Positions 14,407-24,100 of a stretch of DNA of 64,000 nt are shown here, piece after piece. Within the stretch, counting starts at the first letter, position 1; each line of letters opens with the position of its first letter. Source of the stretch: Streptomyces sp. BK340 (lineage in GTDB: Bacteria; Actinomycetota; Actinomycetes; Streptomycetales; Streptomycetaceae); contig NZ_VISR01000001.1 in NCBI RefSeq assembly GCF_007827595.1, positions 582,148 through 646,147 on the forward strand, written 5' to 3'. The notes beneath the pieces are model-generated. The model had not been told where the DNA came from. It made no database searches and saw only the letters and a list, made by a program, of their open reading frames with translations. The position numbers and the translations under genes are program-made.

Positions 14407-15456
14407 TTACGAGGACGTGTCCACCTTCACACGAGCAGCCACCGGGAGGTGGTCACTGTTCGTGCGCGGCAGCGTCCAGGAGCTCTCCGGCTCGATGCCC
14501 CTGACCATGATCTGGTCGATGCGCGCCATCGGGAACGAGGCCGGCCAGCTGAACCCGAAGCCGCTGCCCGCCGCGCCCTGGGTGGAGCGCAGCTGGGAGG
14601 TGACGGCGTTGAGCGAGCGGTCGTTCATCGTGCCGTTCAGGTCGCCGAGCAGCACGACCCGCTGCAGGCTCTCGTGGGCGATGGCCTCGCCGAGCGCGTC
14701 GGCGCTCTTGTCCCGCTGCCGGGCGGTGAAACCGGCCTCGACCTTCACCCGCACCGAGGGGAGATGCGCCACGTAGACGGCGAGCGGACCCTCGGGGGTC
14801 GCGACGGTCGCGCGCATCGCGCGCTTCCAGCCGAGCTTGATGTCCACGTCCCGGACGTCGGTCATCGGGTACTTGCTCCACAGGCCGACCGTGCCGACGA
14901 CCGAGTGGTACTTGTACGTCGACGCCAGCGCCTTCTCGTACACCGGGACGGCGGACGCGGGCAGCTCCTCCAGCGCCAGCAGGTCGGCCCCGGAGGCCGC
15001 GACGTCCTGGGCCGTCGCGGCCGGGTCGGGGTTGTCGGCGTTCACGTTGTGGGTGGCCACCATGAGATCGCCGCCGGTGCCCGTCCTGTCGGCGAGCAGC
15101 CCGCCGAAGAGGTTCAGCCACACGATCGCCGGGAGCAGGATCGCGAGCAGGGCGGTCGCCGACTTCCGGAGCACACCGAGGACCAGCAGGACCGGGATGG
15201 CCAGCCCCAGCCAGGGCAGGAAGGTCTCCGTGAGGCTGCCCAGGTTGCCCACCCGGTTCGGGATGTGCGAGTGCAGCAGCATCACCAGCGCGAGCAGCAG
15301 CGCGAGGACGGCGAGGACGATGCCCCGGCGCCAGATGCGTGGATCGCCGCGCCAGCCGCCGAAGAGGCGGTGCATCAGGCGCCGAAGCCGGGATCCCGGT
15401 CGCTCGGGCCCCGAGCCGCCGTTGTCCGTCTCCGTCATGTACGCCTGCTGCGCCAT
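14407..15456 (-). CDS. Membrane-anchored endonuclease/exonuclease/phosphatase family protein
   Basis: About 349 residues. Three hydrophobic helices occupy residues 40-125 (GIVLAVLALLLALVMLL, LGLAIPVLLVLGVL, ATALLAILLPAIVWLNLFGG). An extracytoplasmic EEP domain follows: MVATHNVNADN, the catalytic Glu in LLALEELPASA, VAHLPS, the GDLNGTM Mg-binding loop and the final NSDHLPVAARV Asp/His pair. EEP enzymes hydrolyse phosphodiesters in lipids, nucleotides or nucleic acids; the substrate is open. The ATG at 15,456 is preferred over GTG 15,486 because a GAGGCAG-like site precedes it. It stands alone between convergent and co-oriented neighbours. Confidence 0.87.
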   Translation of the reverse strand: MAQQAYMTETDNGGSGPERPGSRLRRLMHRLFGGWRGDPRIWRRGIVLAVLALLLALVMLLHSHIPNRVGNLGSLTETFLPWLGLAIPVLLVLGVLRKSATALLAILLPAIVWLNLFGGLLADRTGTGGDLMVATHNVNADNPDPAATAQDVAASGADLLALEELPASAVPVYEKALASTYKYHSVVGTVGLWSKYPMTDVRDVDIKLGWKRAMRATVATPEGPLAVYVAHLPSVRVKVEAGFTARQRDKSADALGEAIAHESLQRVVLLGDLNGTMNDRSLNAVTSQLRSTQGAAGSGFGFSWPASFPMARIDQIMVRGIEPESSWTLPRTNSDHLPVAARVKVDTSS

Positions 15457-15644
15457 ACCGTCTGCCTCACTGCCTGCCGTGCACACCGTCGTTCCCCTGT
15501 GTTCATCCGACCCTAGGGGATGATCGACCCCGTTCCCGCCGTCCCATGGCGGCCGTACGGAAGACGAGGACGAACGAGTCGGTGCCCGGGGTTCCGGTTA
15601 CCCCCGGGACCGGCGTGGTCTGTGACGAAACGTGCACATACGTG

Positions 15645-16274
15645 CTACGAGCCTGTCGAGCTGACGGGTCGTAGGCCTTCCAGGACCGTGTCGACGATCT
15701 GTTCCGCGAGCCCCTCCGGCAGGTCGTCGTCCGGGCGCATGACGGAGCGCACGAGCATGGGGCCCATGAACATGTCGTTGGCCAGCTCCAGGTCGACGTC
15801 CGCCCGGAGTTCGCCGCTCTGCCGCGCGCGGCGCAGCACTTCCAGGGAGAGCGCGCGCCGGGGCGCTATGACGCCGGCGTGGTAGGCCGCCCAGATCTTG
15901 GGGCTGCTCTTCATCTGGGCGTACACGTTGTGCAGGATCGCCGACGAGCGGCTGGCCAGGCCGCGTTGGCGCAGGGACTCCAGCAGCACGATCAGGTCGT
16001 CGCGCAGACAGGTGCCGGGGAGTACGGGGTCGGGGGGTTCGGCGGCGCGCACGACGTCGACGAACAGCTCTTCCTTTCCGCTCCAGCGGCGGTAGATGGT
16101 GGCCTTGCCGACCCCGGCCGTGCGCGCGACGCGCTCGATGGAGAGCTCGGCAAGGGGCACGCCGTCCTCCAGGAGCTTCACGACGCCCTCCAGGATGGCG
16201 CGTTCCACGGCCTCACTGCGCGGCCGGCCCCGCACGGGCCCGTCCGGTCGCGGCCGGCTGTCGGCAAGGCTCAC
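15645..16274 (-). CDS. TetR-family repressor, likely regulator of the upstream MFS pump
   Basis: A 209-residue protein. The helix-turn-helix is at about 25-70 (LSIERVARTAGVGKATIYRR, then WSGKEELF). The C-terminal domain is of the TetR_C 11/16-like type with FMGPMLVRSVM. It lies 74 bases downstream of the DHA2 pump on the same strand and is probably co-transcribed with it. A TetR-type palindrome overlies the pump promoter at 17,959-17,979, so the protein likely shuts off both genes until it binds a drug ligand. Confidence 0.9.
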   Translation of the reverse strand: MSLADSRPRPDGPVRGRPRSEAVERAILEGVVKLLEDGVPLAELSIERVARTAGVGKATIYRRWSGKEELFVDVVRAAEPPDPVLPGTCLRDDLIVLLESLRQRGLASRSSAILHNVYAQMKSSPKIWAAYHAGVIAPRRALSLEVLRRARQSGELRADVDLELANDMFMGPMLVRSVMRPDDDLPEGLAEQIVDTVLEGLRPVSSTGS

Positions 16275-16292
16275 TCGTCCGTCCTTTCACTG

Positions 16293-16316
16293 TGCTGCGG
16301 GAATTCTCCCGCAACA
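16293..16316. promoter_or_regulatory. Hairpin between pump and TetR genes
   Basis: TGCGGG-AATTCT-CCCGCA is a perfect inverted repeat, with a further GTG/CAC pair outside. It lies between the pump stop and the regulator start. It could be an attenuating terminator, an RNA processing site or a second operator; the sequence does not decide. Confidence 0.35.
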
Positions 16317-16348
16317 CCCTCCTTCCCCCGTGGACCCGTCGGTTTCGG

Positions 16349-17935
16349 TCAGTCAGCGGCTACGACCAACTCCTGCTCCTTCTCGTCCTCCTGACCGGCC
16401 GACGGCTTGCCGGGCAGGAAGAGGGCCGTCACCAGGGCGCCGATGAGCGCCACGCCCGTACCGCACAGGGCGGTGATGTGCATGGCGTGCAGGAAGGCGT
16501 CGTTGGCGGGGGTGACGAGGGCCTTGCCCGGCGCGCCGAGCTTCTCGGCGACGCCGAGCGTGGCCTCGATGGACTCGCCGGCCGTGTCCCGGAGGCCGGG
16601 CGGCAGCAGGCCGAGCTTGCCCTCGATGCCGTTGCGGTACGAGGTGGAGAGCACCGAGCCGAGGACGGCGATACCGAGGGCGCCGCCGACCTGGCGGAAG
16701 GTGTTGCTGAGCGCGGAGGCGGAGCCGGCCTTCTCGCGGGGCAGGGCCTGCATGATGACGACGGAGGTCGGCGTCATGATGTGCGCCATGCCGGTGCCCA
16801 TGAGGAAGAAGACGACCTCCAGCACCCAGATCGGCGTGTCGGCCTCGAAGGAGGAGAACGCGGCCAGCGTCGCCGCGATCAGCACCAGGCCCGCGGTGGT
16901 CGTGGCCTTGTTGCCGAACCGGTCGACCAGCAGCCGGGCCCGCGGCGCGAAGATCATCTGGGCGGCGGCCAGCGGCAGCATCATCAGACCGGACTGGAAC
17001 GGCGAGTAGCCGCGGACGCTCTGCATGTAGAAGACCGAGAAGAACGTCACGCCCATCAGCGCGAAGAAGACGAGCGCGATGGCGGCCATGGCGGACGAGA
17101 ACACCTTGTTCTTGAAGTAGGTGACGTCCAGCGACGGGTGGTCGCTGCGCTTCTCGAAGATCACGAAGCCGGTGAGGACGGCGAGACCGGCGATGATGGT
17201 CGCCAGTACCTTGGCGTCGGTGAAGTCGGCGAGCTCGCCGCCCTTGATGATGCCGTAGACCAGCAGGACCAGGCCGACGACGGACAGGACCACGCCGACG
17301 GGGTCGAGCCGGCCGGGCCGGGGATCGCGCGAGTCGGGCACGAGCCACACCATCAGGGTGAGCGCGATGATCACGATCGGCACGTTGATCAGGAAGACCG
17401 AGCCCCACCAGAAGTGGTCGAGGAGAGCGCCGCCGGTGATCGGGCCGATGGCGATGGCGAGGCCGACGCCGCCGGCCCAGATGCCGATCGCCTTGGGCTG
17501 CTCCTCGCGCTCGAAGACGTTCATGAGCACGGCGAGGGTGGCGGGCATCACGAAGGCGGCACCGAGGGCCATCAGGGCACGGTAGGCGATCAGCTGGTTC
17601 GGGGAGCCCGACTCGGCGGCCAGGGCCGAGCCGACGCCGAACACGACGAGGCCGCCGAGCAGGACCTTCTTGCGGCCGAGGCGGTCGCCGATGAGGCCGG
17701 CGGTGAACAGCAGGCCGGCGAAGACCAGGGTGTAGGCGTTGATCGCCCACTCGATCTCGCTCTGGGTGGCGCCGATGCCGGTGGGCGCCGGAGTGGAGAT
17801 GGTCTTGATCGCGACGTTCAGGATCGAATTGTCGAGCACCACGATGAGCAGGCTCAGCATCAGCACGCCGAGGATCGCCCATCGGCGCCGGTGTACCGCT
17901 TCCGGTATCCGGGGGGCAGGGACGGAACTTGTCAT
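16349..17935 (-). CDS. DHA2-family multidrug MFS transporter (EmrB/QacA-like, 14 helices)
   Basis: A 528-residue pump. The start is [20 protein letters not shown] and the motif-D1 region [12 protein letters not shown] is typical of the 14-helix DHA2 group. Motif A is [13 protein letters not shown] and motif C is [19 protein letters not shown]. The C-terminus ends in an acidic tail ([16 protein letters not shown]). It exports hydrophobic drugs with proton antiport. The ATG at 17,935 is 24 bases from a 21-base palindromic operator, and the TetR gene follows in the same direction. Homologues in Streptomyces often give antibiotic self-resistance, but no antibiotic cluster is adjacent. Confidence 0.92.
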   Translation of the reverse strand: MTSSVPAPRIPEAVHRRRWAILGVLMLSLLIVVLDNSILNVAIKTISTPAPTGIGATQSEIEWAINAYTLVFAGLLFTAGLIGDRLGRKKVLLGGLVVFGVGSALAAESGSPNQLIAYRALMALGAAFVMPATLAVLMNVFEREEQPKAIGIWAGGVGLAIAIGPITGGALLDHFWWGSVFLINVPIVIIALTLMVWLVPDSRDPRPGRLDPVGVVLSVVGLVLLVYGIIKGGELADFTDAKVLATIIAGLAVLTGFVIFEKRSDHPSLDVTYFKNKVFSSAMAAIALVFFALMGVTFFSVFYMQSVRGYSPFQSGLMMLPLAAAQMIFAPRARLLVDRFGNKATTTAGLVLIAATLAAFSSFEADTPIWVLEVVFFLMGTGMAHIMTPTSVVIMQALPREKAGSASALSNTFRQVGGALGIAVLGSVLSTSYRNGIEGKLGLLPPGLRDTAGESIEATLGVAEKLGAPGKALVTPANDAFLHAMHITALCGTGVALIGALVTALFLPGKPSAGQEDEKEQELVVAAD

Positions 17936-17958
17936 GTCTCCGAGCCTACGATCATTCC

Positions 17959-17979
17959 GATACGGAACCGTCTCGTATC
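17959..17979. promoter_or_regulatory. TetR-type palindromic operator upstream of the DHA2 pump
   Basis: The outer arms GATACG and CGTATC and the inner AC-C-GT make a 21-base palindrome, imperfect only at two symmetric pairs. It lies 24 bases before the pump start and about 160 before panB. Its form is that of TetR-family sites controlling efflux pumps. Confidence 0.72.
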
Positions 17980-18138
17980 TTATTTCTTTACCGAGGCCTT
18001 ACGCAGCGGTGTCGGGGCCGTGACCCGCCGAAGGGATCACAGGGGGCTCCTCTGGCCCTCGCTGGCACGAGGTGCCACCATGGAAACGATCCGGGGACGC
18101 CGTCAGGGCGCCTCGAGATGACTGAAGGAGCCGTTGCC

Positions 18139-19005
18139 ATGACGCAGCTTTCGGCTGCCCAGAACAAGCCTTCCGACGGCAGCAAGACGCTGTACGGGGG
18201 GAAGGGCACCCGCCGCATCACCGTCCGCGACATCGCCCTCGCCAAGGAACGCGGCGAGAAGTGGCCCATGCTCACCGCCTACGACGCGATGACCGCGTCG
18301 GTCTTCGACGAGGCCGGGATCCCGGTGATGCTGGTCGGCGACTCGGCGGGCAACTGTCACCTCGGGTACGAGACCACCGTGCCCGTCACCCTCGACGAGA
18401 TGACCATGCTGTCGGCGGCCGTCGTACGCGGCACCCAGCGCTCCCTGATCGTGGGCGACCTGCCCTTCGGCTCGTACCAGGAGGGCCCGGTGCAGGCGCT
18501 GCGCTCGGCGACCCGGCTGGTGAAGGAGGCGGGCGTCGGAGCGGTCAAGCTGGAGGGCGGCGAGCGCTCGCACGAGCAGATCCGGCTCCTCGTCGAGTCC
18601 GGAATCCCGGTGATGGCGCACATCGGGCTGACCCCGCAGTCCGTCAACGCGATGGGCTACCGCGTACAGGGCCGGGGCGAGGAGGCGGCTGCGCAGCTGC
18701 TGCGCGACGCGAAGGCCGTGCAGGACGCGGGCGCGTTCGCGGTGGTGCTGGAGCTGGTTCCGGCGGAGCTGGCGGCCGAGGTGACGCGGGTGCTGCACAT
18801 CCCGACCGTGGGCATCGGCGCCGGACCGGAGACGGACGCGCAGGTACTGGTGTGGACCGACATGCTCGGGCTGACGTCCGGCCGCGTCCCGAAGTTCGTG
18901 AAGAAGTACGCGAACCTGCGTGAGGTCATGGGCGACGCGGCGAAGGCGTTCGCCGAGGACGTCGTCGGCGGAACGTTCCCGCTGGAGGAGCACTCCGTCC
19001 ACTAG
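18139..19005 (+). CDS. panB: 3-methyl-2-oxobutanoate hydroxymethyltransferase (ketopantoate hydroxymethyltransferase)
   Basis: A 288-residue enzyme of pantothenate and coenzyme A synthesis. It transfers a hydroxymethyl group from methylene-tetrahydrofolate to alpha-ketoisovalerate. Visible signatures: MLTAYDAMTASVFDEAG, the Mg-binding Asp in VGDSAGNCHLGY, GDLPFGSY, AVKLEGGE, GIPVMAHIGLTPQ and GIGAGPETDAQVLVW. Length is normal for the family. The ATG at 18,139 is chosen because AAGGAG lies 8 bases upstream; the frame is open further back. It is monocistronic: a near-perfect terminator follows at 19,024-19,068. Confidence 0.96.
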   Translation: MTQLSAAQNKPSDGSKTLYGGKGTRRITVRDIALAKERGEKWPMLTAYDAMTASVFDEAGIPVMLVGDSAGNCHLGYETTVPVTLDEMTMLSAAVVRGTQRSLIVGDLPFGSYQEGPVQALRSATRLVKEAGVGAVKLEGGERSHEQIRLLVESGIPVMAHIGLTPQSVNAMGYRVQGRGEEAAAQLLRDAKAVQDAGAFAVVLELVPAELAAEVTRVLHIPTVGIGAGPETDAQVLVWTDMLGLTSGRVPKFVKKYANLREVMGDAAKAFAEDVVGGTFPLEEHSVH

Positions 19006-19023
19006 CCACTGCGGCAACACCCC

Positions 19024-19068
19024 GGACGGCCCGCCGATCTTCCCCCGTCGGCGGGCCGTCCCTTTTTT
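19024..19068 (+). terminator. Rho-independent terminator of panB
   Basis: A 14-base perfect stem, GGACGGCCCGCCGA with TCGGCGGGCCGTCC, a 10-base loop, and a CTTTTTTG tail. It is the best terminator in the window. Confidence 0.93.
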
Positions 19069-19214
19069 GCGCCTAAGCCGGCGCCGCTCTCGCGTAGGTG
19101 GTTGCTCGCCGTCGTGGTTGCTCAATTGATGGTTGCGGTGGTCGACGGCAGGTTGTCGGTGGCTGTAGGTGCCCTGTCGGTGGTTTGTCGGTGGGGCCTG
19201 GCACCTTCATGGGC

Positions 19215-20240
19215 ATGACGCGAATCGAACACAACCCCGTCGGCGCAAGCCACGCCGTGACGGTACGGGGACTGGTCAAGCACTATGGCGAGACCAAGGC
19301 GCTGGACGGGGTCGACCTGGATGTGCGGGAGGGCACCGTGATGGGGGTGCTCGGGCCGAACGGCGCCGGGAAGACCACCCTCGTACGCATCCTCTCCACC
19401 CTGATCACGCCGGACGCCGGGCAGGCCACCGTGGCCGGCTACGACGTCGTACGGCAGCCCCGGCAGCTGCGCCGGGTGATCGGCCTGACCGGGCAGTACG
19501 CCTCGGTCGACGAGAAGCTGCCCGGCTGGGAGAACCTCTACATGATCGGGCGGCTGCTCGACCTCTCCCGCAAGGACGCCCGCGCCCGCGCCGACGAACT
19601 GCTGGAGCGGTTCTCGCTGACGGAGGCCGCCCGGCGCCCGGTGAGCACGTACTCCGGCGGTATGCGGCGGCGGCTGGACCTGGCCGCCTCCATGATCGGC
19701 CGGCCGGCCGTCCTGTACCTCGACGAACCGACCACCGGGCTCGACCCGCGCACCCGCAACGAGGTGTGGGACGAGGTCAAGGCGATGGTCGGTGAGGGCG
19801 TCACCGTGCTGCTCACCACCCAGTACATGGAGGAGGCCGAGCAGCTCGCCTCCGAGCTGACCGTCGTGGACCGCGGGAAGGTCATCGCGAACGGCGGCAT
19901 CGAGGAACTGAAGGCCAGGGTCGGCGGACGCACGCTGCGCGTGCGGCCGTTGGACCCGCTGCAGCTGCGGCCCCTCGCCGCCATGCTGGACGAGCTGGGC
20001 ATCACCGGGCTCGCGGCCACCACCGTGGACCCCGAGTCCGGGACGCTGCTGGTGCCGATCCTCAGCGACGAGCAGCTGACCGCCGTGGTCGGCGCGGTCA
20101 CCGCGCGCGGCATCACGATCTCCTCCATCACCACCGAACTGCCCAGCCTGGACGAGGTGTTCCTCTCCCTCACCGGCCACCGTGCCGGTGCCCCGCAGGA
20201 CGCCGCGCCCACCAAGACCCGCGAGGAGGTCGCCGTATGA
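19215..20240 (+). CDS. Drug-type ABC transporter ATP-binding protein (DrrA-like)
   Basis: A 341-residue ATPase of the daunorubicin-resistance (DrrA) subfamily. Walker A is GPNGAGKTT, the Q-loop region GLTGQYASVDEKLPGWENL is typical of DrrA, the signature is SGGMRRRLDLA, and Walker B is VLYLDEPTTGLD, then the H/Q-loop in LLTTQYMEEAE. The C-terminal 80 residues form the regulatory domain of this group. It pairs with the permease that overlaps its stop (ATGA) to expel drugs or lipids. The start is uncertain: ATG 19,209 and ATG 19,215 are both possible and neither has a clear ribosome site, so a leaderless mRNA is likely. Confidence 0.9.
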   Translation: MTRIEHNPVGASHAVTVRGLVKHYGETKALDGVDLDVREGTVMGVLGPNGAGKTTLVRILSTLITPDAGQATVAGYDVVRQPRQLRRVIGLTGQYASVDEKLPGWENLYMIGRLLDLSRKDARARADELLERFSLTEAARRPVSTYSGGMRRRLDLAASMIGRPAVLYLDEPTTGLDPRTRNEVWDEVKAMVGEGVTVLLTTQYMEEAEQLASELTVVDRGKVIANGGIEELKARVGGRTLRVRPLDPLQLRPLAAMLDELGITGLAATTVDPESGTLLVPILSDEQLTAVVGAVTARGITISSITTELPSLDEVFLSLTGHRAGAPQDAAPTKTREEVAV

Positions 20241-21061
20241 CCGCCGCCACTCTGACCCCGACCGCCGCCGCGAAGGGCGACACGCCCATCCCGCTGCGTG
20301 CCCACCTGCGCCACACCGGCGCGCTCATCCGCCGCAACCTGCTGTGGATCCGGCAGGACCCGGAGTCGATGTTCGACGCCATCCTGTTCCCGGTCATCTT
20401 CACCCTGCTGTTCGTGTACGTCTTCGGCGGCTCCATCGGGCAGTCCCTGGGCGGCGGTCAGGAGCGGTACGTGCAGTACGTCGTGCCCGGCCTGATGGCC
20501 ATGATGGGCATGAACATGGCCCAGGGCGTGGGCACCGGCTTCAACCAGGACTTCAACTCGGGTGTCATGGACCGCTTCCGGTCGCTGCCGATCGGGCGCG
20601 GCTCCGTGCTGTTCGCCAAGATCGCGGTGGAGCTGATGCGGATGCTCTTCGCCACCGTCGTGCTGATGATCGTCGGCGTGCTGGTGGGCTTCCACATCAC
20701 CAACTGGCCGGGCCTGCTCGCCTCGGTGGGCCTGTCCGCGCTGTTCGGCTCGGCCCTGATGTGGGTGTTCCTGACCCTCGGCGTGGTGATGAAGAGCGCG
20801 CAGTCCGTGCAGGCCATGGGCTTCCTGGTGCTGATGCCGCTGCAGTTCGGCTCGTCGATCTTCGCGCCGACCCGCTCGATGCCGGGCTGGCTGCAGAACT
20901 TCACGGACTACAACCCGCTGTCCGCCCTGGCGGACGCCGCGCGCGGCCTGATGGTCGGCGGCCCGGTCGCCCACGGTCTGTGGGTGACCCTGGCCTGGTC
21001 GGCCGGCCTCACCGCGGTGATGGCCCCGGTCGCGATCCACAAGTTCCGCACGAAGAGCTGA
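20237..21061 (+). CDS. ABC-2 type transporter permease (DrrB-like)
   Basis: A 274-residue membrane protein with six predicted helices. The N-terminal cytoplasmic segment (LIRRNLLWIRQDPESMFDAI) is followed by FPVIFTLLFVYVFGGSIG. The GFNQDFNSGVMDRFRSLPIG cytosolic loop and the LQNFTDYNPLSALADAARGL motif mark the DrrB family. The ATG overlaps the ATPase stop, so the two subunits are co-translated. They form a drug exporter together. It ends convergent to the AfsR-like gene, in DNA with short direct repeats of ACGAAGA. Confidence 0.92.
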   Translation: MTAATLTPTAAAKGDTPIPLRAHLRHTGALIRRNLLWIRQDPESMFDAILFPVIFTLLFVYVFGGSIGQSLGGGQERYVQYVVPGLMAMMGMNMAQGVGTGFNQDFNSGVMDRFRSLPIGRGSVLFAKIAVELMRMLFATVVLMIVGVLVGFHITNWPGLLASVGLSALFGSALMWVFLTLGVVMKSAQSVQAMGFLVLMPLQFGSSIFAPTRSMPGWLQNFTDYNPLSALADAARGLMVGGPVAHGLWVTLAWSAGLTAVMAPVAIHKFRTKS

Positions 21062-21117
21062 CGCACGAAGAACCGCCGTACCAGGAACAGACGTACGAAG
21101 AGCCGACGCTCAGCGGC

Positions 21118-24100
21118 TCACAGCAGGGCGGTGGCCTCCGCGAGGGAGAGGCCACCGCCCTCGGCGTACGCGGCCGCGTACGCGGGGCCCTCCAGCGTCT
21201 CGCGGATCCGGGACTCGGTCAGCTCGTACGTCCGGCGCTCCAGACCGGAGAGGACGTGCTCGGCCGGCAGCAGGGCGTCCGCGGCGGCCAGGCAGCGGGC
21301 GGCGTCCGCGGCGCGGGTGCCGCCGTCCAGGCCCGCCAGGGCCATCGCCCCGATGGTGAGGCAGATGGAGCCCAGATGCGGGGTGACCACCCGGGACAGC
21401 GGGTCGTCGGCGCGCCGCAGTGCCGTGCGGACCCGGTCCAGTGACTCCTCGGAGCGGCGGTCGAGGGCCTCCAGCCAGGCCTCCTGGCTGAGGATCATGA
21501 CGTCGAAGACGACGAAGTGCGCGATCGTGAACTCCTCGCGCAGCAGCCGGAGTTGCTCGCGCGCCTCCTCGGTGCGCCCGGTCAGGCCGAGCCAGGCGGC
21601 GAGGAAGAGGCGGGCGGCCGGCATCGCCTCGTTGACGGCGCCCTCCTGGTTGGCGATGACGTCCCGCAGCATGCGCTCGCCGCGTTCGGCGTCGCCCCCC
21701 TCCAGGAGCACGCTGCCGAGCCGGGCGCTGAGCACGGCCATCTGGGCGCGGGCACCGAGGCGTTCGGCGTGGACGATGGCCGCCTCGTAGTCGGCGGCGG
21801 CCGCGCGGTAGGCGCCCTTGCGTTCGTTGGCCTCGCCGCGCGCGGACAGCGCCTCGGCGATGCCCCACTGGTCGCCGAGACGGCCGTAGATCTCCAGGGC
21901 CTCGTCGGCGTCGCGGGTCGCGTCGCCCGCCCAGGCGGTGCGGTTGGCCAGCAGGTTGGCGCGCAGTTGCAGGGCGCCGGCCAGCTCCCACTCGAAGCCG
22001 GGGGTGTCCCGGCAGGTCTGAATGGTGGCGTCGGAGATCGTGCGCATCCGGTCCGCGCCGTCGGTGAGGATGACGGCGTAGAACCATATGGCGCCCGGGG
22101 CGCGGCAGGTCTGCGGCAGGCCGGGCTCGTACACCTGGGCCATGACCCGCAGCTTGGCCTGGGCCTCGGGGGTCTGCCAGCTGTTGATCTCGGTGTCCAT
22201 GCAGGCCAGATGGGCGAGGTGGACGCCGCGCCGGGCCTCGGCGAGGAGCTCGCCGGTGAACGGGGGCGGGGTGTCGGTGCAGCGCTCCCAGACCGGGAGG
22301 GCGGGGCGGACCGGCTCGGCGAACGGGTCGGGGCCGAGGGCCATGGCCTCCTCGCACCAGGTGCGGCACTCGATGCGCAGGTCGCGCATCTGCCAGTACC
22401 AGACCAGCGACAGCACCAGGCTGAGCGCCTCCTGCTCGTCGCCGAGGGCGACGGCGTGCCGCAGGGCGGTGCGCAGGTTCTCGTACTCCAGCTGGAACCT
22501 GGCGATGGCGGCGCGCTGTTCGCGGCCGCGCAGCAACGGGTCGGTGGTGCGGGCGAGTTCGCGGTAGTACGTCAGATGGGCGCGCTCGGCCTCGGTCCGG
22601 CGGCCGGTCTCGTCCAGCCGTTCGGACGCGTACTCGGCGACCGTCTCCAGCAGCCGGTACCGCATCCCGCCGTCCGTCGACGGGGAGGCCACGACCAGGG
22701 ACTTGTCGACCAGGGAGCCGAGTGCGTCCAGGGCGGCCGGGCCGCACACGCCCTCGGCGGCGGCGAGGTCGCAGCCGCCCGCGAAGAGCGACAGCCGGCA
22801 CAGGACGTCCCGCTCGTCCGCGTCGAGCAGGTCCCAGGACCAGTCCACGACGGCGCGCAGGGTCTGCTGGCGGGGCAGCACGGTGCGGCTGCCGCCGGTG
22901 AGCAGCCGGAAGCGGTCGTCCAGCCGGCCGGCTATCTGGCGCGGGGTCAGCATACGCAGGCGGGCGGCCGCCAGCTCGATGGCGAGGGGCAGACCGTCGA
23001 GCCGCCGGCAGATCTCGGCGCAGGCCTCGGGGTCCTCCTCCAGGCGGAAGCCGGACCGGGCCGCCGCACCTCGCTCGGCGAACAGCCGCAGCGCGACCGG
23101 TTCGGGCAGCGGCTCCACGGGCCGCACCAACTCCCCGGGCACGCCGAGCGGTTCGCGGCTGGTGGCGAGCACGGTCAGCTGCGGGCAACGGGCCAGCAGC
23201 CGCTCGGCCAGCCGGGCGGCCGCCTCGACGACGTGCTCGCAGTTGTCGAGGATCAGCACCATCCGGCGGCGGGCGCAGTACTCCACGAGCCGGTCGACCG
23301 GGTCGTCCACGTCGGTGATCGCGCGCATGGCCTCGACGCCGGCGCCGTGCAGCACGGTCTCGCGGGCGCCGATCGCGGTCAGCACGGCCTGCGGTACGGC
23401 GTCCGGGTCGTCGACGGGTGCCAGCTCGGCCAGCCACACCCCGTCCCGGGCGGTGTGCCGTACGGCCTCGGCGGCCTCCTGGGACAGCCGGGTCTTGCCC
23501 GCTCCGCCGGGCCCGAGCAGGGTGACCAGCCGGGCGGCCGCGAGGTCGGCGCCGATGGCCGCGATGTCGTTCTCCCGGCCGACGAAGGAGGTGAGCCGGG
23601 CGGGCAGGTTGCCGAGGGCGACGGGCGGCGCGGGCTGCGGTTCCGGCTCGGTCTCGGTGAGCAGTTCGGTGTACAGGGCGCGCAGTTCCGGGCCGGGGTC
23701 GGAGCCGAGCCGGTCCACGAGGAGCTGTCGTACGTCCTCGTAGGCGGCCAGCGCCTGGGCCGGGCGGCCCGCGTCGCGCAGGGCGCGCAGCCGCAGCGCC
23801 TGGAGCGGCTCGTCCAGGGGATGGCTGTCGCACAGCGCGGCCAGTTCGGGCAGGGACTGCTCGGCCCGGCCGAGGGCGAGGGCGGCGGTGTGCCGGGCGC
23901 GCAGGGCGTCCAGGCGGCGGGTCTCCCAGCGGGCCGCGTCGGCGGTGTGGCCGGGCAGGTCGGCGAGGGCGGGGCCGTGCCACAGGGCGAGCGCGTCGTC
24001 CAGGACGGCGGCGGCCTTGGCGGGGTCACCGTCGGCCAGGGCGCCCAGGCCCTCGCCGGTCAGCCGGTCGAACCGGCCCAGGTCGATGTCGTCGGGGGCG

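Noticed and set aside
16292..18121. Long plus-strand open frame (about 600 codons) antisense to the DHA2 pump.
   Set aside because: It is a high-GC shadow: residues are Gly/Arg/Asp/His rich without motifs, and the minus-strand MFS protein fully explains the DNA.
18000..18138. Search for a riboswitch or leader before panB.
   Set aside because: No conserved riboswitch-like helices were seen; only a ribosome site and an open, non-conserved frame.
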